A stretch of DNA of 5,159 nt from Chloroflexota bacterium (lineage in GTDB: Bacteria; Chloroflexota; Limnocylindria; Limnocylindrales; CSP1-4): contig VBHW01000137.1 in NCBI GenBank assembly GCA_005881055.1, positions 1 through 5,159 of the forward strand. Reading direction: 5' to 3'. Under the pieces are notes generated by a model. The model was given only the letters and a program-made list of their open reading frames with translations, had not been told where the DNA came from and searched no databases. Positions 1-5,159 of the stretch are shown in pieces; position 1 is the stretch's first letter, and every line of letters starts with the position of its first letter. The position numbers and the translations under genes were made by a program.

Positions 1-1
1 G

Positions 2-790
2 CTCGGCGCATGGTCGGCGTCGGCCACGGACGCCGAAGACAACCCGGACCCGGCGCCGGCATGCGATCCGGTGAGCGGAACGCTCCTCCGGCTCGGGACG
101 ACGGAGATCGACTGTGCCGTCGTCGACAGCGGTGGCATGCGGGCCCGGGGATCATTCCGGGTCACCGTGCAGGACACGCGGCCGCCGGTCTACACCGACG
201 TGCCGACGTCGCTCGATGCCGTCACGTCGTCGGCCGGCGGCATGGCGGTCAAATACCCGATGCCCAGGGCGGATGACGTCGTCGACGCCTCGCCGAGCGT
301 CGCCTGCGCGCCGGCCTCGGGCTCGACGTTCGCCGTCGGTACCACGACCGTGCGGTGCACGGCGACCGACGGGTCGGGCAATGTCGCGCGGGCGGCATTC
401 CCGGTCACGGTGACGTGGCTGCGAGCGGCGTTCGGGCCGCCAATCGGCGCCGACGGAAGCGTGACGATCCGTTCTGCCCGGACCCTGCCGGTGAAGATTG
501 CGGTCTTCCGCGACGGTGTCGCGGAACGGATCGGACCGGTGACCCTTCGCCTGACCGACCTGGGCGCGTGCCCGGCCGCCCCCTCGACCCGGGACGCCAG
601 GGGACGGCTCCCGGGACGGACCGTTACGGCCGCGGGAGCGTTGCCGCTGCGGTTCGACGCCGGCGCAGACCGCTGGATCGTCGAGGTCGTCCTCGCCGCA
701 TGGGACATGACGCCGGGTGGTTGCTATCGCGTGGATGCGTTGGATCGTGGAATGGTGGCCGGGGGGTTCGACATCGCCGTCATGCCGTGA
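2..790 (+). CDS. HYR-repeat extracellular protein with PxKF-like C-terminal domain (5' partial)
   Basis: The reading frame is already open at the left edge, so this is the last 262 codons of a longer protein; the in-frame GTG at 71 lies inside a domain and is not the start. Residues 1-57 are the end of one HYR (hyalin-type, Ig-like) repeat and about 58-138 are a complete second one. Each shows the family pattern of a Cys shortly before an SG-x-x-x-x-x-GTT motif, then a second Cys and a VTV strand (Cys pairs 21/38 and 102/119). Residues from about 140 to the end resemble the PxKF domain that often caps such proteins: an RTLPVKI strand, Cys 190 and 241 that may pair, an LRFDAGADRWIV strand and a final CYRV strand. 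HYR domains are known in secreted and surface proteins with adhesion or structural roles; the ligand here cannot be told. There is no sortase motif or C-terminal membrane anchor, so the protein is probably released, or anchored through its missing N-terminus. Strong HYR match, moderate PxKF match. Confidence 0.8.
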   Translation, partial: LGAWSASATDAEDNPDPAPACDPVSGTLLRLGTTEIDCAVVDSGGMRARGSFRVTVQDTRPPVYTDVPTSLDAVTSSAGGMAVKYPMPRADDVVDASPSVACAPASGSTFAVGTTTVRCTATDGSGNVARAAFPVTVTWLRAAFGPPIGADGSVTIRSARTLPVKIAVFRDGVAERIGPVTLRLTDLGACPAAPSTRDARGRLPGRTVTAAGALPLRFDAGADRWIVEVVLAAWDMTPGGCYRVDALDRGMVAGGFDIAVMP

Positions 791-838
791 CGTCGTGATG
801 CGCGGTTCGTCGAAGGGCTGAAGGCCAGCCTACTGACG

Positions 839-879
839 ACGGCCGGCGGGCGGGCAGCCGGGGGCCGTCCGCCGGCCGT
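839..879 (+). terminator. Long GC-rich hairpin, probable terminator of the HYR-protein gene
   Basis: Arms 839-853 and 865-879 pair over 15 bp with a single G-U wobble around an 11-nt loop, starting 48 nt after the stop codon at 788-790. A smaller stem (816-820 with 826-830) lies just upstream. There is no U-tract after the stem, only TTACATCT, so if it terminates transcription it does so as the U-poor type often proposed for high-GC bacteria. It could instead be a 3' stabilising structure. The pairing is seen directly; the function is inferred. Confidence 0.55.
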
Positions 880-1000
880 TACATCTCCGGGGGTCTGGAT
901 CGGGGTCGCGGCGGCGCGGTCGCCAGGCGTTGCGCCCGCCGCATCGATCAGGCCTCGGAGCCGCGTCGGTGGCCGTCCCCGCGGCGCGGTGACCGCGGCA

Positions 1001-1019
1001 CGATGCGTCCGGCGCATCG
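1001..1019 (+). other. Perfect 7-bp stem-loop upstream of uvrC
   Basis: CGATGCG (1001-1007) and CGCATCG (1013-1019) are exact inverted copies around a 5-nt loop. It is followed by no T-run, so it is a poor terminator; it may be an operator or an mRNA leader structure. It lies directly after another inverted repeat, CGCGGT-G-ACCGCG at 985-997. Short dyads are common by chance at this GC content, so the function is uncertain. Confidence 0.35.
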
Positions 1020-1073
1020 AATGCCTTCCAAGGGCGCCGGCGTCAACGCCTTCGTTCCCCCTCGGACCTGAAT

Positions 1074-1092
1074 CGTTGCGTGCCACGCATCG
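1074..1092. promoter_or_regulatory. Operator-like palindrome before uvrC
   Basis: TGCGTG-C-CACGCA (1077-1089) is a perfect 6-1-6 inverted repeat, extended by two further pairs (CG and CG) outside one mismatch to span 1074-1092. The one-base centre is too tight for an RNA hairpin and fits a protein-binding dyad better. It sits about 10 bp before a weak -10-like TATGTA (1101-1106) and about 40 bp before conserved UvrC coding. It does not resemble the SOS boxes I know, so no regulator is named. Confidence 0.3.
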
Positions 1093-1101
1093 TCGGGCGG
1101 T

Positions 1102-1158
1102 ATGTAGCCTCCCAGGAAAAACCGCACCTCCCTCAAGAACCTGCCCGATCGACCCGGC
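1102..1158 (+). other. Conserved UvrC N-terminus lacking a usable start codon
   Basis: In the uvrC frame this stretch reads ATG, TAG, then 17 sense codons ending in SLKNLPDRPG, which is typical of UvrC immediately before its GVYLMKD motif. The ATG at 1102-1104 would be a natural start but is followed directly by the stop at 1105-1107. A single substitution in the TAG, or AGG 1114-1116 changed to ATG, would restore a full-length protein. CTG at 1141 is the only unusual start available without a change, and it keeps LPDRPGVY. Confidence 0.6.
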
Positions 1159-2961
1159 GTGTACCTCATGAAAGACACCCGGGGCGAGGTCGTCTATGTC
1201 GGCAAGGCGCAGAGCCTCCGGCACCGCGTACGGAGCTACTGGCAGAAGCAGGCGCTCGCCCCGCTCGAGGGCCACCGGATCAGGAGCGTCGTCGACAAGA
1301 TCGCCGACGTCGAGTACACGCTGACCGACTCGGACTCGGAGGCGTTCCTCCTCGAGGCGAACCTCATCAAGCGGTACCGACCCCGGTACAACATCCGCCT
1401 CAAGGACGACAAGAGCTACCCGTACATCAAGATCACGCTGGCCGACGACTTCCCGCGCGTCGAGCGTACGCGCAAGCTCCCCGCCGACGGCAGCCGCTAC
1501 TTCGGGCCGTACGCGTCCGCGACGTCGGTCGACGAGTCGATGAACCTCGTGCGCCGGCTCTTCCCCTTCCGGACGTGCACGATCGACATCACGGACGGCG
1601 TCCGTGCCCTCCAGCGGCCGTGCCTCCTCTACCACATCAAGCGCTGCCAGGGACCGTGCATCCAGGCGATCTCGAAGGACGACTACCGCGCCGACATCGC
1701 CCAGATCGAGCTGTTCCTCGAGGGCCGCCAGGAGACCCTCGTCAAGGCCCTCCAGGCCGAGATGGGCGCCGCATCGAACAAGCTCGAGTACGAGCGCGCG
1801 GCGGTGCTGCGCGACAAGGTCCGGGCGATCGAGCGGACCATGGAGAGCCAGAAGATGGCGGCGTTCGCCCGCACGGAGCTCGACTGCGTCGGCATGGCCC
1901 GCCAGGACAACCAGGCCGCCGTCCAGCTGTTCGCCGTCCGGGGCGGCAAGATGGTCGGCCGCGACGTGTTCCTCCTGGATGCGGTCCGCGAGGCGACCGA
2001 CGAGGAGGTCCTGACGAGCTTCCTCCAGCAGTTCTACGCGCGCGCGACGTCCATCCCCTCGCAGGTCTTCGTTCCGGGTCGCCTGCCTGACGCGGCGCGG
2101 CTCGAGGCGTTCCTCGCCGGACGTCGCGGGGGCCCGGTCCACCTGCGCGTCCCGCAGCGCGGCGAGAAGCGCGAGCTCATGGCCCTCGCCCGGCGCAACG
2201 CCGCCGAGACGCTCGCGCGCGAGCAGGCTCGCTGGCTGGCCGACCAGGGCCGGACGCTGGCCGCGCTCGAGGAGCTCGCCTCGGCCCTCGACCTGTCCGG
2301 GCCGCCGATGCGCATCGAGTGCTACGACGTCAGCAACATCCAGGGCTCGCAGACGGTCGCGAGCATGGTCGTGTTCGAGGAAGGCAAGCCGCGGACGGGC
2401 GAGTACCGCCGCTTCCGCGTCCGCACCGTCACCGGCCCGAACGACTTCGCCAGCCACCAGGAAGTCCTCCGGCGCCGCTTCCGCCGAGCGAAGGCGGGCG
2501 ACGAGGGCGCCGAGGAGGAGCTCCGGTGGCGGCTCCCGGACCTCGTGATCATCGACGGCGGCAAGGGCCAGGTGAGCGCCGCGAAGGAGGTCCTCGACGA
2601 GCAGGGCTTTCACGACCTGCCGCTCGCCGGCCTGGCGAAGGAGCGCGAGGAGCTGTTCCTGCCGGGCGCCTCGACCCCGATCGTCCTGCCGCCGACCTCA
2701 CCCGCGCTCTACCTCGTCCAGCGCCTGCGCGACGAGGCGCATCGCTTCGCGATCACGTACCACCGGGCGCTCCGCTCGAAGGCGTCGGTCCGCTCGGCGT
2801 TCGACGAGCTACCGGGTGTCGGCCCCAAGCGCAAGCGGGCGCTGCTGCGCGTCTTCGGCTCGATCAAGCAGGTCCGCGAGGCCCCGGTCGAGCAGATCGC
2901 CGCGGTCCCCGGCATCGGCCCGCGCCTGGCAGCAACGATCAAGTCGACCCTCGAGGCCTAG
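1159..2961 (+). CDS. uvrC: Excinuclease ABC subunit C (UvrC)
   Basis: UvrC is recruited by UvrB to damaged DNA and cuts the lesion strand on both sides in UvrABC nucleotide excision repair. Numbering from the GTG at 1159, the protein shows a GIY-YIG nuclease for the 3' cut (YVG at 13-15, Arg23, Glu66). A Cys cluster follows (140, 155, 163, 167), as in family members that bind an iron-sulfur cluster. Next come a UVR helix pair that contacts UvrB (about 192-228), an RNase H-like nuclease for the 5' cut (Asp390 in CYDVSN, Asp429, Asp466 in IIDGGKGQ, His528 in DEAHRF) and a C-terminal double helix-hairpin-helix (about 548-600). All catalytic positions are present and 600 residues is normal. The start is the problem. 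GTG 1159 encodes the V of the GVY motif, so starting there would lose the Gly, and conserved sequence (SLKNLPDRPG) continues upstream to about 1129 in the same frame. The frame is open back to TAG 1105-1107 with no ATG, GTG or TTG; only CTG 1141 is a near-cognate. No Shine-Dalgarno is evident. Product certain, start unresolved. Confidence 0.95.
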   Translation: MYLMKDTRGEVVYVGKAQSLRHRVRSYWQKQALAPLEGHRIRSVVDKIADVEYTLTDSDSEAFLLEANLIKRYRPRYNIRLKDDKSYPYIKITLADDFPRVERTRKLPADGSRYFGPYASATSVDESMNLVRRLFPFRTCTIDITDGVRALQRPCLLYHIKRCQGPCIQAISKDDYRADIAQIELFLEGRQETLVKALQAEMGAASNKLEYERAAVLRDKVRAIERTMESQKMAAFARTELDCVGMARQDNQAAVQLFAVRGGKMVGRDVFLLDAVREATDEEVLTSFLQQFYARATSIPSQVFVPGRLPDAARLEAFLAGRRGGPVHLRVPQRGEKRELMALARRNAAETLAREQARWLADQGRTLAALEELASALDLSGPPMRIECYDVSNIQGSQTVASMVVFEEGKPRTGEYRRFRVRTVTGPNDFASHQEVLRRRFRRAKAGDEGAEEELRWRLPDLVIIDGGKGQVSAAKEVLDEQGFHDLPLAGLAKEREELFLPGASTPIVLPPTSPALYLVQRLRDEAHRFAITYHRALRSKASVRSAFDELPGVGPKRKRALLRVFGSIKQVREAPVEQIAAVPGIGPRLAATIKSTLEA

Positions 2962-2982
2962 GCGAGTCCGGCGTCTCCGGGG

Positions 2983-3016
2983 ATCGCGGGCGCGTCCTGA
3001 TATAGTCCCCCGCGAT
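2983..3016. repeat. Inverted repeat flanking the secD promoter and covering its start codon
   Basis: ATCGCGGG (2983-2990) and CCCGCGAT (3009-3016) are exact inverted copies 18 nt apart. The extended -10 lies in the spacer, and the right arm includes the AT of the secD ATG. As DNA it could be a repressor site; as RNA it could form only in transcripts that read through from uvrC, and would then hide the secD start. The repeat is seen directly; both functions are inferred. Confidence 0.4.
2998..3006 (+). promoter_or_regulatory. Extended -10 promoter for leaderless secD
   Basis: TGATATAGT gives the extended -10 TG at 2998-2999, one spacer base, and TATAGT at 3001-3006 (five of six matches to TATAAT). 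It stands out as an AT-rich patch in very GC-rich DNA. No clear -35 is seen about 17 bp upstream, which extended -10 promoters can tolerate. The ATG of secD starts 9 nt after the hexamer begins to clear (3015), so transcription would start at or within a base or two of the start codon, giving a leaderless mRNA. This fits the absence of any purine-rich ribosome site before secD. Confidence 0.55.
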
Positions 3017-4418
3017 GCGTAGAGCCGCTCCCTTCATCATCGTCATCGTGGGCGCGCTCGCCCTCATCATCAACTTCTGGCCCAACCTCAGGCTCCCCGT
3101 CGTCGGCGATACGAGCGGCACCGCCGAGCCGCGCAAGCTCGAATGGGTGCTCGGGCTCGACCTCCAGGGCGGCTTCCGGGTCGAGTACCAGGCGAAGCCC
3201 GGTAACGGCAAGGCGCCCTCGCCCGGCGACATGGACACGCTCAAGGGCATCATCGAGCGCCGGGTGAACTCCACCGGCGTGTCGGAGCCCGTCGTCCAGA
3301 CGCAGGGCACCGACCGGGTCGTCGTCGAGCTGCCGGGCGTCCAGGACAGCGAGGCGATCGAGCAGCTCGTCGGGCAGACCGGGCGCCTCGACTTCGTGCC
3401 GCTCCCGCCCGACGCCTACGGCACGAACACGACGAACCAGGGCGGCGGAGCCCGCGGCGTCATCGAGGGCCAGGCCCTGCCGATCCCCGAGCCGGCTCTG
3501 TTCAGCGGCGACCAGGTCGAGAGCGCCAACCCGGGCTCCGACGACAAGGGTCTCCGAGCCGTCGCGTTCGCCCTCAAGGGCGATGGGAAGACGAAGTTCG
3601 CCGACTACACGAGCAAGCACGTCGGCGAGTACTTCGCGATCGTCCTCGACAACAACGTCGTGTCCGCGCCGTTCATCCAGAGCGCGATCACCGGCGGCAG
3701 CGGGATCATCACCGGCGGGTCGGCCGGGTTCAGCGCCCAGGAGATGAACAACCTCGTCACGATCCTGCGTTACGGCTCGCTGCCGTTCCGGATCGAGGCG
3801 GTCCAGAAGGACGACATCCCGGCCACGCTCGGCGCCGAGTTCCTCCGCCAGACGATGATCGCCGCGTTCATCGGCGTCCTCCTCGTCTTCATGTTCATGC
3901 TCGTCTATTACCGGCTGCCGGGCGCCGTCGCGAGCCTCGCGCTCGTCTACTACGCGCTCGTCGTCCTCTCGATCTTCAAGCTCATCCCCGTGACGCTGAC
4001 GCTCGCCGGCATCGCCGGCTTCGTCCTGTCCGTCGGCATGGCGGTCGATGCGAACATCCTCATCTTCGAACGGAGCAAGGAGGAGCTGCGCCTCGGCAAG
4101 CCACTGACCGCGGCGATCGAGGCGGGCTTCAGCCGGGCGTGGAACTCGATCCTCGACTCGAACGTGTCGAGCCTCATCACGGCCGGCATCCTCTACTGGT
4201 TCGGGTCATCGACGATCCGCGGCTTCGCCCTCGTCCTCATCATCGGCGTGCTCACGTCGATGTTCACCGCGATCACCGTGACGCGGACGATCCTCCGCTA
4301 CGTCGTGCGCCAGGACTGGGCGCGCCAGGCACGGCTGTTCGGGGTGACCGAGGAGGAGTTCGTCGCCGCACGGCCGACGAGGGCGTCGCTCAGGGGAGAG
4401 GCTCGCGGGCGTGTTTGA
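3015..4418 (+). CDS. secD: Protein translocase subunit SecD
   Basis: SecD pairs with SecF in the membrane and uses the proton gradient to help SecYEG release preproteins on the outer face. The 467-residue protein has one N-terminal membrane helix (about 5-22), then the LGLDLQGG motif (46-53), the IIERRVNSTG segment and the rest of the large extracytoplasmic domain, up to the conserved ILRYGSLPF region. Five further helices follow (about 279-298, 304-321, 327-346, 379-396 and 403-423). The hallmark GMAVDANILIFER motif is present, with Asp345 at the position proposed to carry protons. It is shorter than E. coli SecD (615 residues) but in the range of compact, unfused SecD proteins, and is clearly not a SecDF fusion. 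The ATG at 3015 is the only sensible start: it directly precedes the first helix and follows the extended -10 at 2998-3006. It lies 53 bp after uvrC, and its last 8 bases overlap the secF start. No yajC precedes it here. Sure of identity. Confidence 0.97.
   Translation: MRRAAPFIIVIVGALALIINFWPNLRLPVVGDTSGTAEPRKLEWVLGLDLQGGFRVEYQAKPGNGKAPSPGDMDTLKGIIERRVNSTGVSEPVVQTQGTDRVVVELPGVQDSEAIEQLVGQTGRLDFVPLPPDAYGTNTTNQGGGARGVIEGQALPIPEPALFSGDQVESANPGSDDKGLRAVAFALKGDGKTKFADYTSKHVGEYFAIVLDNNVVSAPFIQSAITGGSGIITGGSAGFSAQEMNNLVTILRYGSLPFRIEAVQKDDIPATLGAEFLRQTMIAAFIGVLLVFMFMLVYYRLPGAVASLALVYYALVVLSIFKLIPVTLTLAGIAGFVLSVGMAVDANILIFERSKEELRLGKPLTAAIEAGFSRAWNSILDSNVSSLITAGILYWFGSSTIRGFALVLIIGVLTSMFTAITVTRTILRYVVRQDWARQARLFGVTEEEFVAARPTRASLRGEARGRV
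4392..4401 (+). promoter_or_regulatory. Shine-Dalgarno site of secF inside the end of secD
   Basis: AGGGGAGAGG ends 9 nt before the GTG at 4411. It decides the secF start, because the GTG lies within the last codons of secD and overlaps its TGA. This strong site contrasts with its absence before secD. Confidence 0.7.
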
Positions 4419-5159
4419 CGTCATCGGGCGCCGGCGTTGGTTCTACGCCATATCCCTCCTCATCACGATCCCGGGCCTCATCTTCATCCTCCTGACGCCG
4501 CTGACGAACGGGGCGGCTGGGCTGCGGTTCTCGATCGACTACACGGGCGGCACGCAATGGGAGATCCGCTTCCAGGACTCGAGCGTGACGGCCGACCCAG
4601 CAGGGCCTCGCCGACGCCATCGTCACGCCCACGAAGGACGGCTTCTTCGACATCCGGACAAAGCCGATCGGCCTGCCCCCGGCGGCACCCAGCGCGACGC
4701 CCGTCGCGACGATCCCGGCGAGCGCCTCGGCCGGGGCGAGCGGGTCACCCGGGGCCAGCGGGTCACCGGCGGCGAGCTCGTCGGCCGCCACGAGCCCGAG
4801 CGCAGCGGCGAGCCCGAGCACGGCGGCCAGCTCCAGCCCGGGCGCGAGCGGCAGTCCCGCGGCGAGCGGCAGCCCGGGCGCCTCGCCGAGCCCGTCGGCC
4901 AGCCCGATCGTCACCGGCAGCGGCTCGACCATCCCGACGTCGGGCAAGATCGGCGAGGTGGCGGCCGCCCTCCAGAAAGCGCTCGGGCCCATCGCCGATC
5001 AGCGCCGCCTGACGACCGTGGGCCCGGTCGTGAGCGCCGACCTCATCACCCAGGCGCTCGTGCTCATCCTCGTCGGCGCCCTCGGGATCCTCGCCTGGAT
5101 CACCGTCCGGTTCCGGGACTTCCGGTTCGGCGTCGCCGCCCTCACCGCGCTCCTCCACG
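4411..5159 (+). CDS. secF: Protein translocase subunit SecF, frameshifted, 3' partial
   Basis: SecF is the partner of SecD in the proton-driven step of Sec export. From GTG 4411 the frame gives a basic FDVIGRRRWF start, a first membrane helix (about 11-28) and the family motif RFSIDYTGGT (39-48). Near residue 62 the match moves by one base: dropping one C of 4596-4598 joins VTAD to QQGLADAIVTPTKDGFFDIRTKP and onwards. The rebuilt protein then has a 77-residue Ala/Ser/Gly/Pro segment (about 89-165), then KIGEVAAALQKAL, then TTVGPVVSADLI leading into a second helix (about 213-234) and RFRDFRFGVAALTALLH at the edge, all typical of SecF around helix 2. Read without the shift, the frame has no stop before the edge, so a gene caller would report a false Arg-rich tail. 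The start overlaps secD by 8 bp and has a good ribosome site, so it is co-translated with secD. Whether the shift is a sequence error or a true mutation cannot be decided here; no convincing slippery site is visible. Confidence 0.9.
   Translation, partial: MFDVIGRRRWFYAISLLITIPGLIFILLTPLTNGAAGLRFSIDYTGGTQWEIRFQDSSVTADPAGPRRRHRHAHEGRLLRHPDKADRPAPGGTQRDARRDDPGERLGRGERVTRGQRVTGGELVGRHEPERSGEPEHGGQLQPGRERQSRGERQPGRLAEPVGQPDRHRQRLDHPDVGQDRRGGGRPPESARAHRRSAPPDDRGPGRERRPHHPGARAHPRRRPRDPRLDHRPVPGLPVRRRRPHRAPP
4589..4603 (+). other. Single-base frameshift in secF
   Basis: SecF-like sequence is in the frame of the GTG start up to GCC GAC (4591-4596) and in the frame of CAG 4598-4600 afterwards. A TGA in the second frame at 4586-4588 means the switch cannot be further upstream. 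One surplus C in the CCC run 4596-4598 explains it fully; a two-base loss is the alternative. Confidence 0.85.
4676..4906 (+). repeat. Ala/Ser/Gly/Pro-rich low-complexity insert in SecF
   Basis: In the post-frameshift secF frame these 77 codons encode 71 Ala, Ser, Gly or Pro residues, the rest being four Thr, one Val and one Ile, with no charged or aromatic residue. GASGSP- and AASGSP-like units recur. The segment lies between membrane helices 1 and 2, in the loop that faces outside the cytoplasm in SecF. It looks like a flexible, cell-wall-type linker. SecF proteins such as that of E. coli have no such stretch. Confidence 0.8.
4733..4768 (+). repeat. 18-bp tandem repeat encoding GASGSP twice
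   Basis: Two adjacent 18-base units (4733-4750 and 4751-4768) differ at only two positions and each encodes Gly-Ala-Ser-Gly-Ser-Pro. More diverged copies of the same amino-acid unit occur around 4833-4880, suggesting the insert grew by slippage or unequal recombination. Confidence 0.75.

Larger units (their letters stand above)
791..1131. other. Intergenic region with several dyads; no convincing gene
   Basis: About 340 bases separate the HYR-protein stop from the first clearly conserved UvrC codons. Short open frames exist on both strands but none encodes a recognisable domain, and they match the random openness of very high-GC DNA. I see no tRNA, rRNA or riboswitch signature. The region holds the hairpin at 839-879, a 6-1-6 palindrome at 985-997, a 7-bp stem with 5-nt loop at 1001-1019, a GGCG/CGCC mini-hairpin at 1039-1050 and a second 6-1-6 palindrome at 1077-1089. 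The uvrC promoter should lie towards its right end. Confidence 0.6.

Noticed and set aside
71..73. GTG as the start of the HYR protein
   Set aside because: The HYR pattern and the open frame continue upstream of it to the window edge, including Cys21 just before it.
1080..2090. Open + frame of 336 codons overlapping uvrC
   Set aside because: Its product is Arg/Pro/Gly-rich and unlike any family. It is a shifted shadow of uvrC. I considered it as an upstream part of uvrC joined by a frameshift, but its N-terminal residues do not look like a UvrC start.
724..2613. Very long open frame on the - strand (629 codons) opposite uvrC
   Set aside because: It is antisense to a gene with all catalytic motifs intact. 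Its Leu/Asp/Glu/Arg/Val-rich product has no recognisable domain, which is the expected mirror of GC-biased third positions.
2958..3620. - strand open frame opposite secD
   Set aside because: Shadow frame over a certain gene; no domain, ribosome site or promoter.
4595..4600. Programmed +1 frameshift in secF
   Set aside because: No classic slippery codon, stop codon in the ribosomal A-site or stimulating structure is evident, and the original frame does not stop soon after. A one-base error or mutation is simpler.
4733..4880. CRISPR-like or intergenic tandem repeats
   Set aside because: The units are in codon phase, have no unique spacers and encode a GASGSP-type linker within secF.
4390..4992. 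- strand open frame with Ala/Leu/Gly/Pro repeats opposite secF
   Set aside because: The repeats are the complement of the SecF low-complexity codons; the + strand frame carries the SecF motifs on both sides.
4437..5012. + strand open frame starting with TTG inside secF
   Set aside because: It is the third frame, with an Arg/Pro/Ser-rich product. SecF motifs lie in the other two frames before and after the shift.

Overview
The window comes from a high-GC bacterial chromosome and carries four genes, all on the + strand. In order they are the 3' end of a secreted or surface HYR-repeat protein, the nucleotide-excision-repair nuclease gene uvrC, the Sec translocon accessory gene secD, and the 5' part of secF, which runs off the right edge. 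Third positions are almost all G/C. The split, short SecD and SecF, the HYR/PxKF-type protein and the apparently leaderless secD point towards an environmental Chloroflexota or actinobacterium-like lineage. That taxonomic guess is an inference and is not proven by the window.

Layout: 2-790 is the C-terminal 262 codons of an extracellular beta-sandwich protein. It is followed by a long GC-rich hairpin at 839-879 that probably ends its transcript. About 340 bases without a convincing gene (791-1131) hold several short dyads and the control region of uvrC. uvrC ends at 2961. A 53-bp gap contains a good extended -10 element placed so that secD would be transcribed without a leader. secD (3015-4418) overlaps the secF start codon by 8 bp, and secF has its own purine-rich ribosome site, so the pair is translationally coupled.

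Functionally, UvrC is the dual-incision nuclease of UvrABC repair. SecD and SecF form the proton-driven complex that pulls preproteins out of SecYEG. The two functions are unrelated; the gap promoter suggests secDF is its own transcription unit, with possible readthrough from uvrC.

Two lesions matter to anyone using this annotation. uvrC has no standard start codon that keeps its whole conserved N-terminus: the only in-frame GTG falls inside the GIY motif, and an in-frame ATG further up is followed at once by TAG. secF carries a one-base frameshift at about 4597, after which the true protein continues in another frame while the original frame stays open and yields Arg-rich nonsense. Both could be sequence errors or real mutations. 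The most unusual intact feature is a 77-residue uncharged Ala/Ser/Gly/Pro segment inside the extracytoplasmic loop of SecF. I see no mobile element, CRISPR array, tRNA, rRNA or defence system, and nothing that amounts to a new multigene system.
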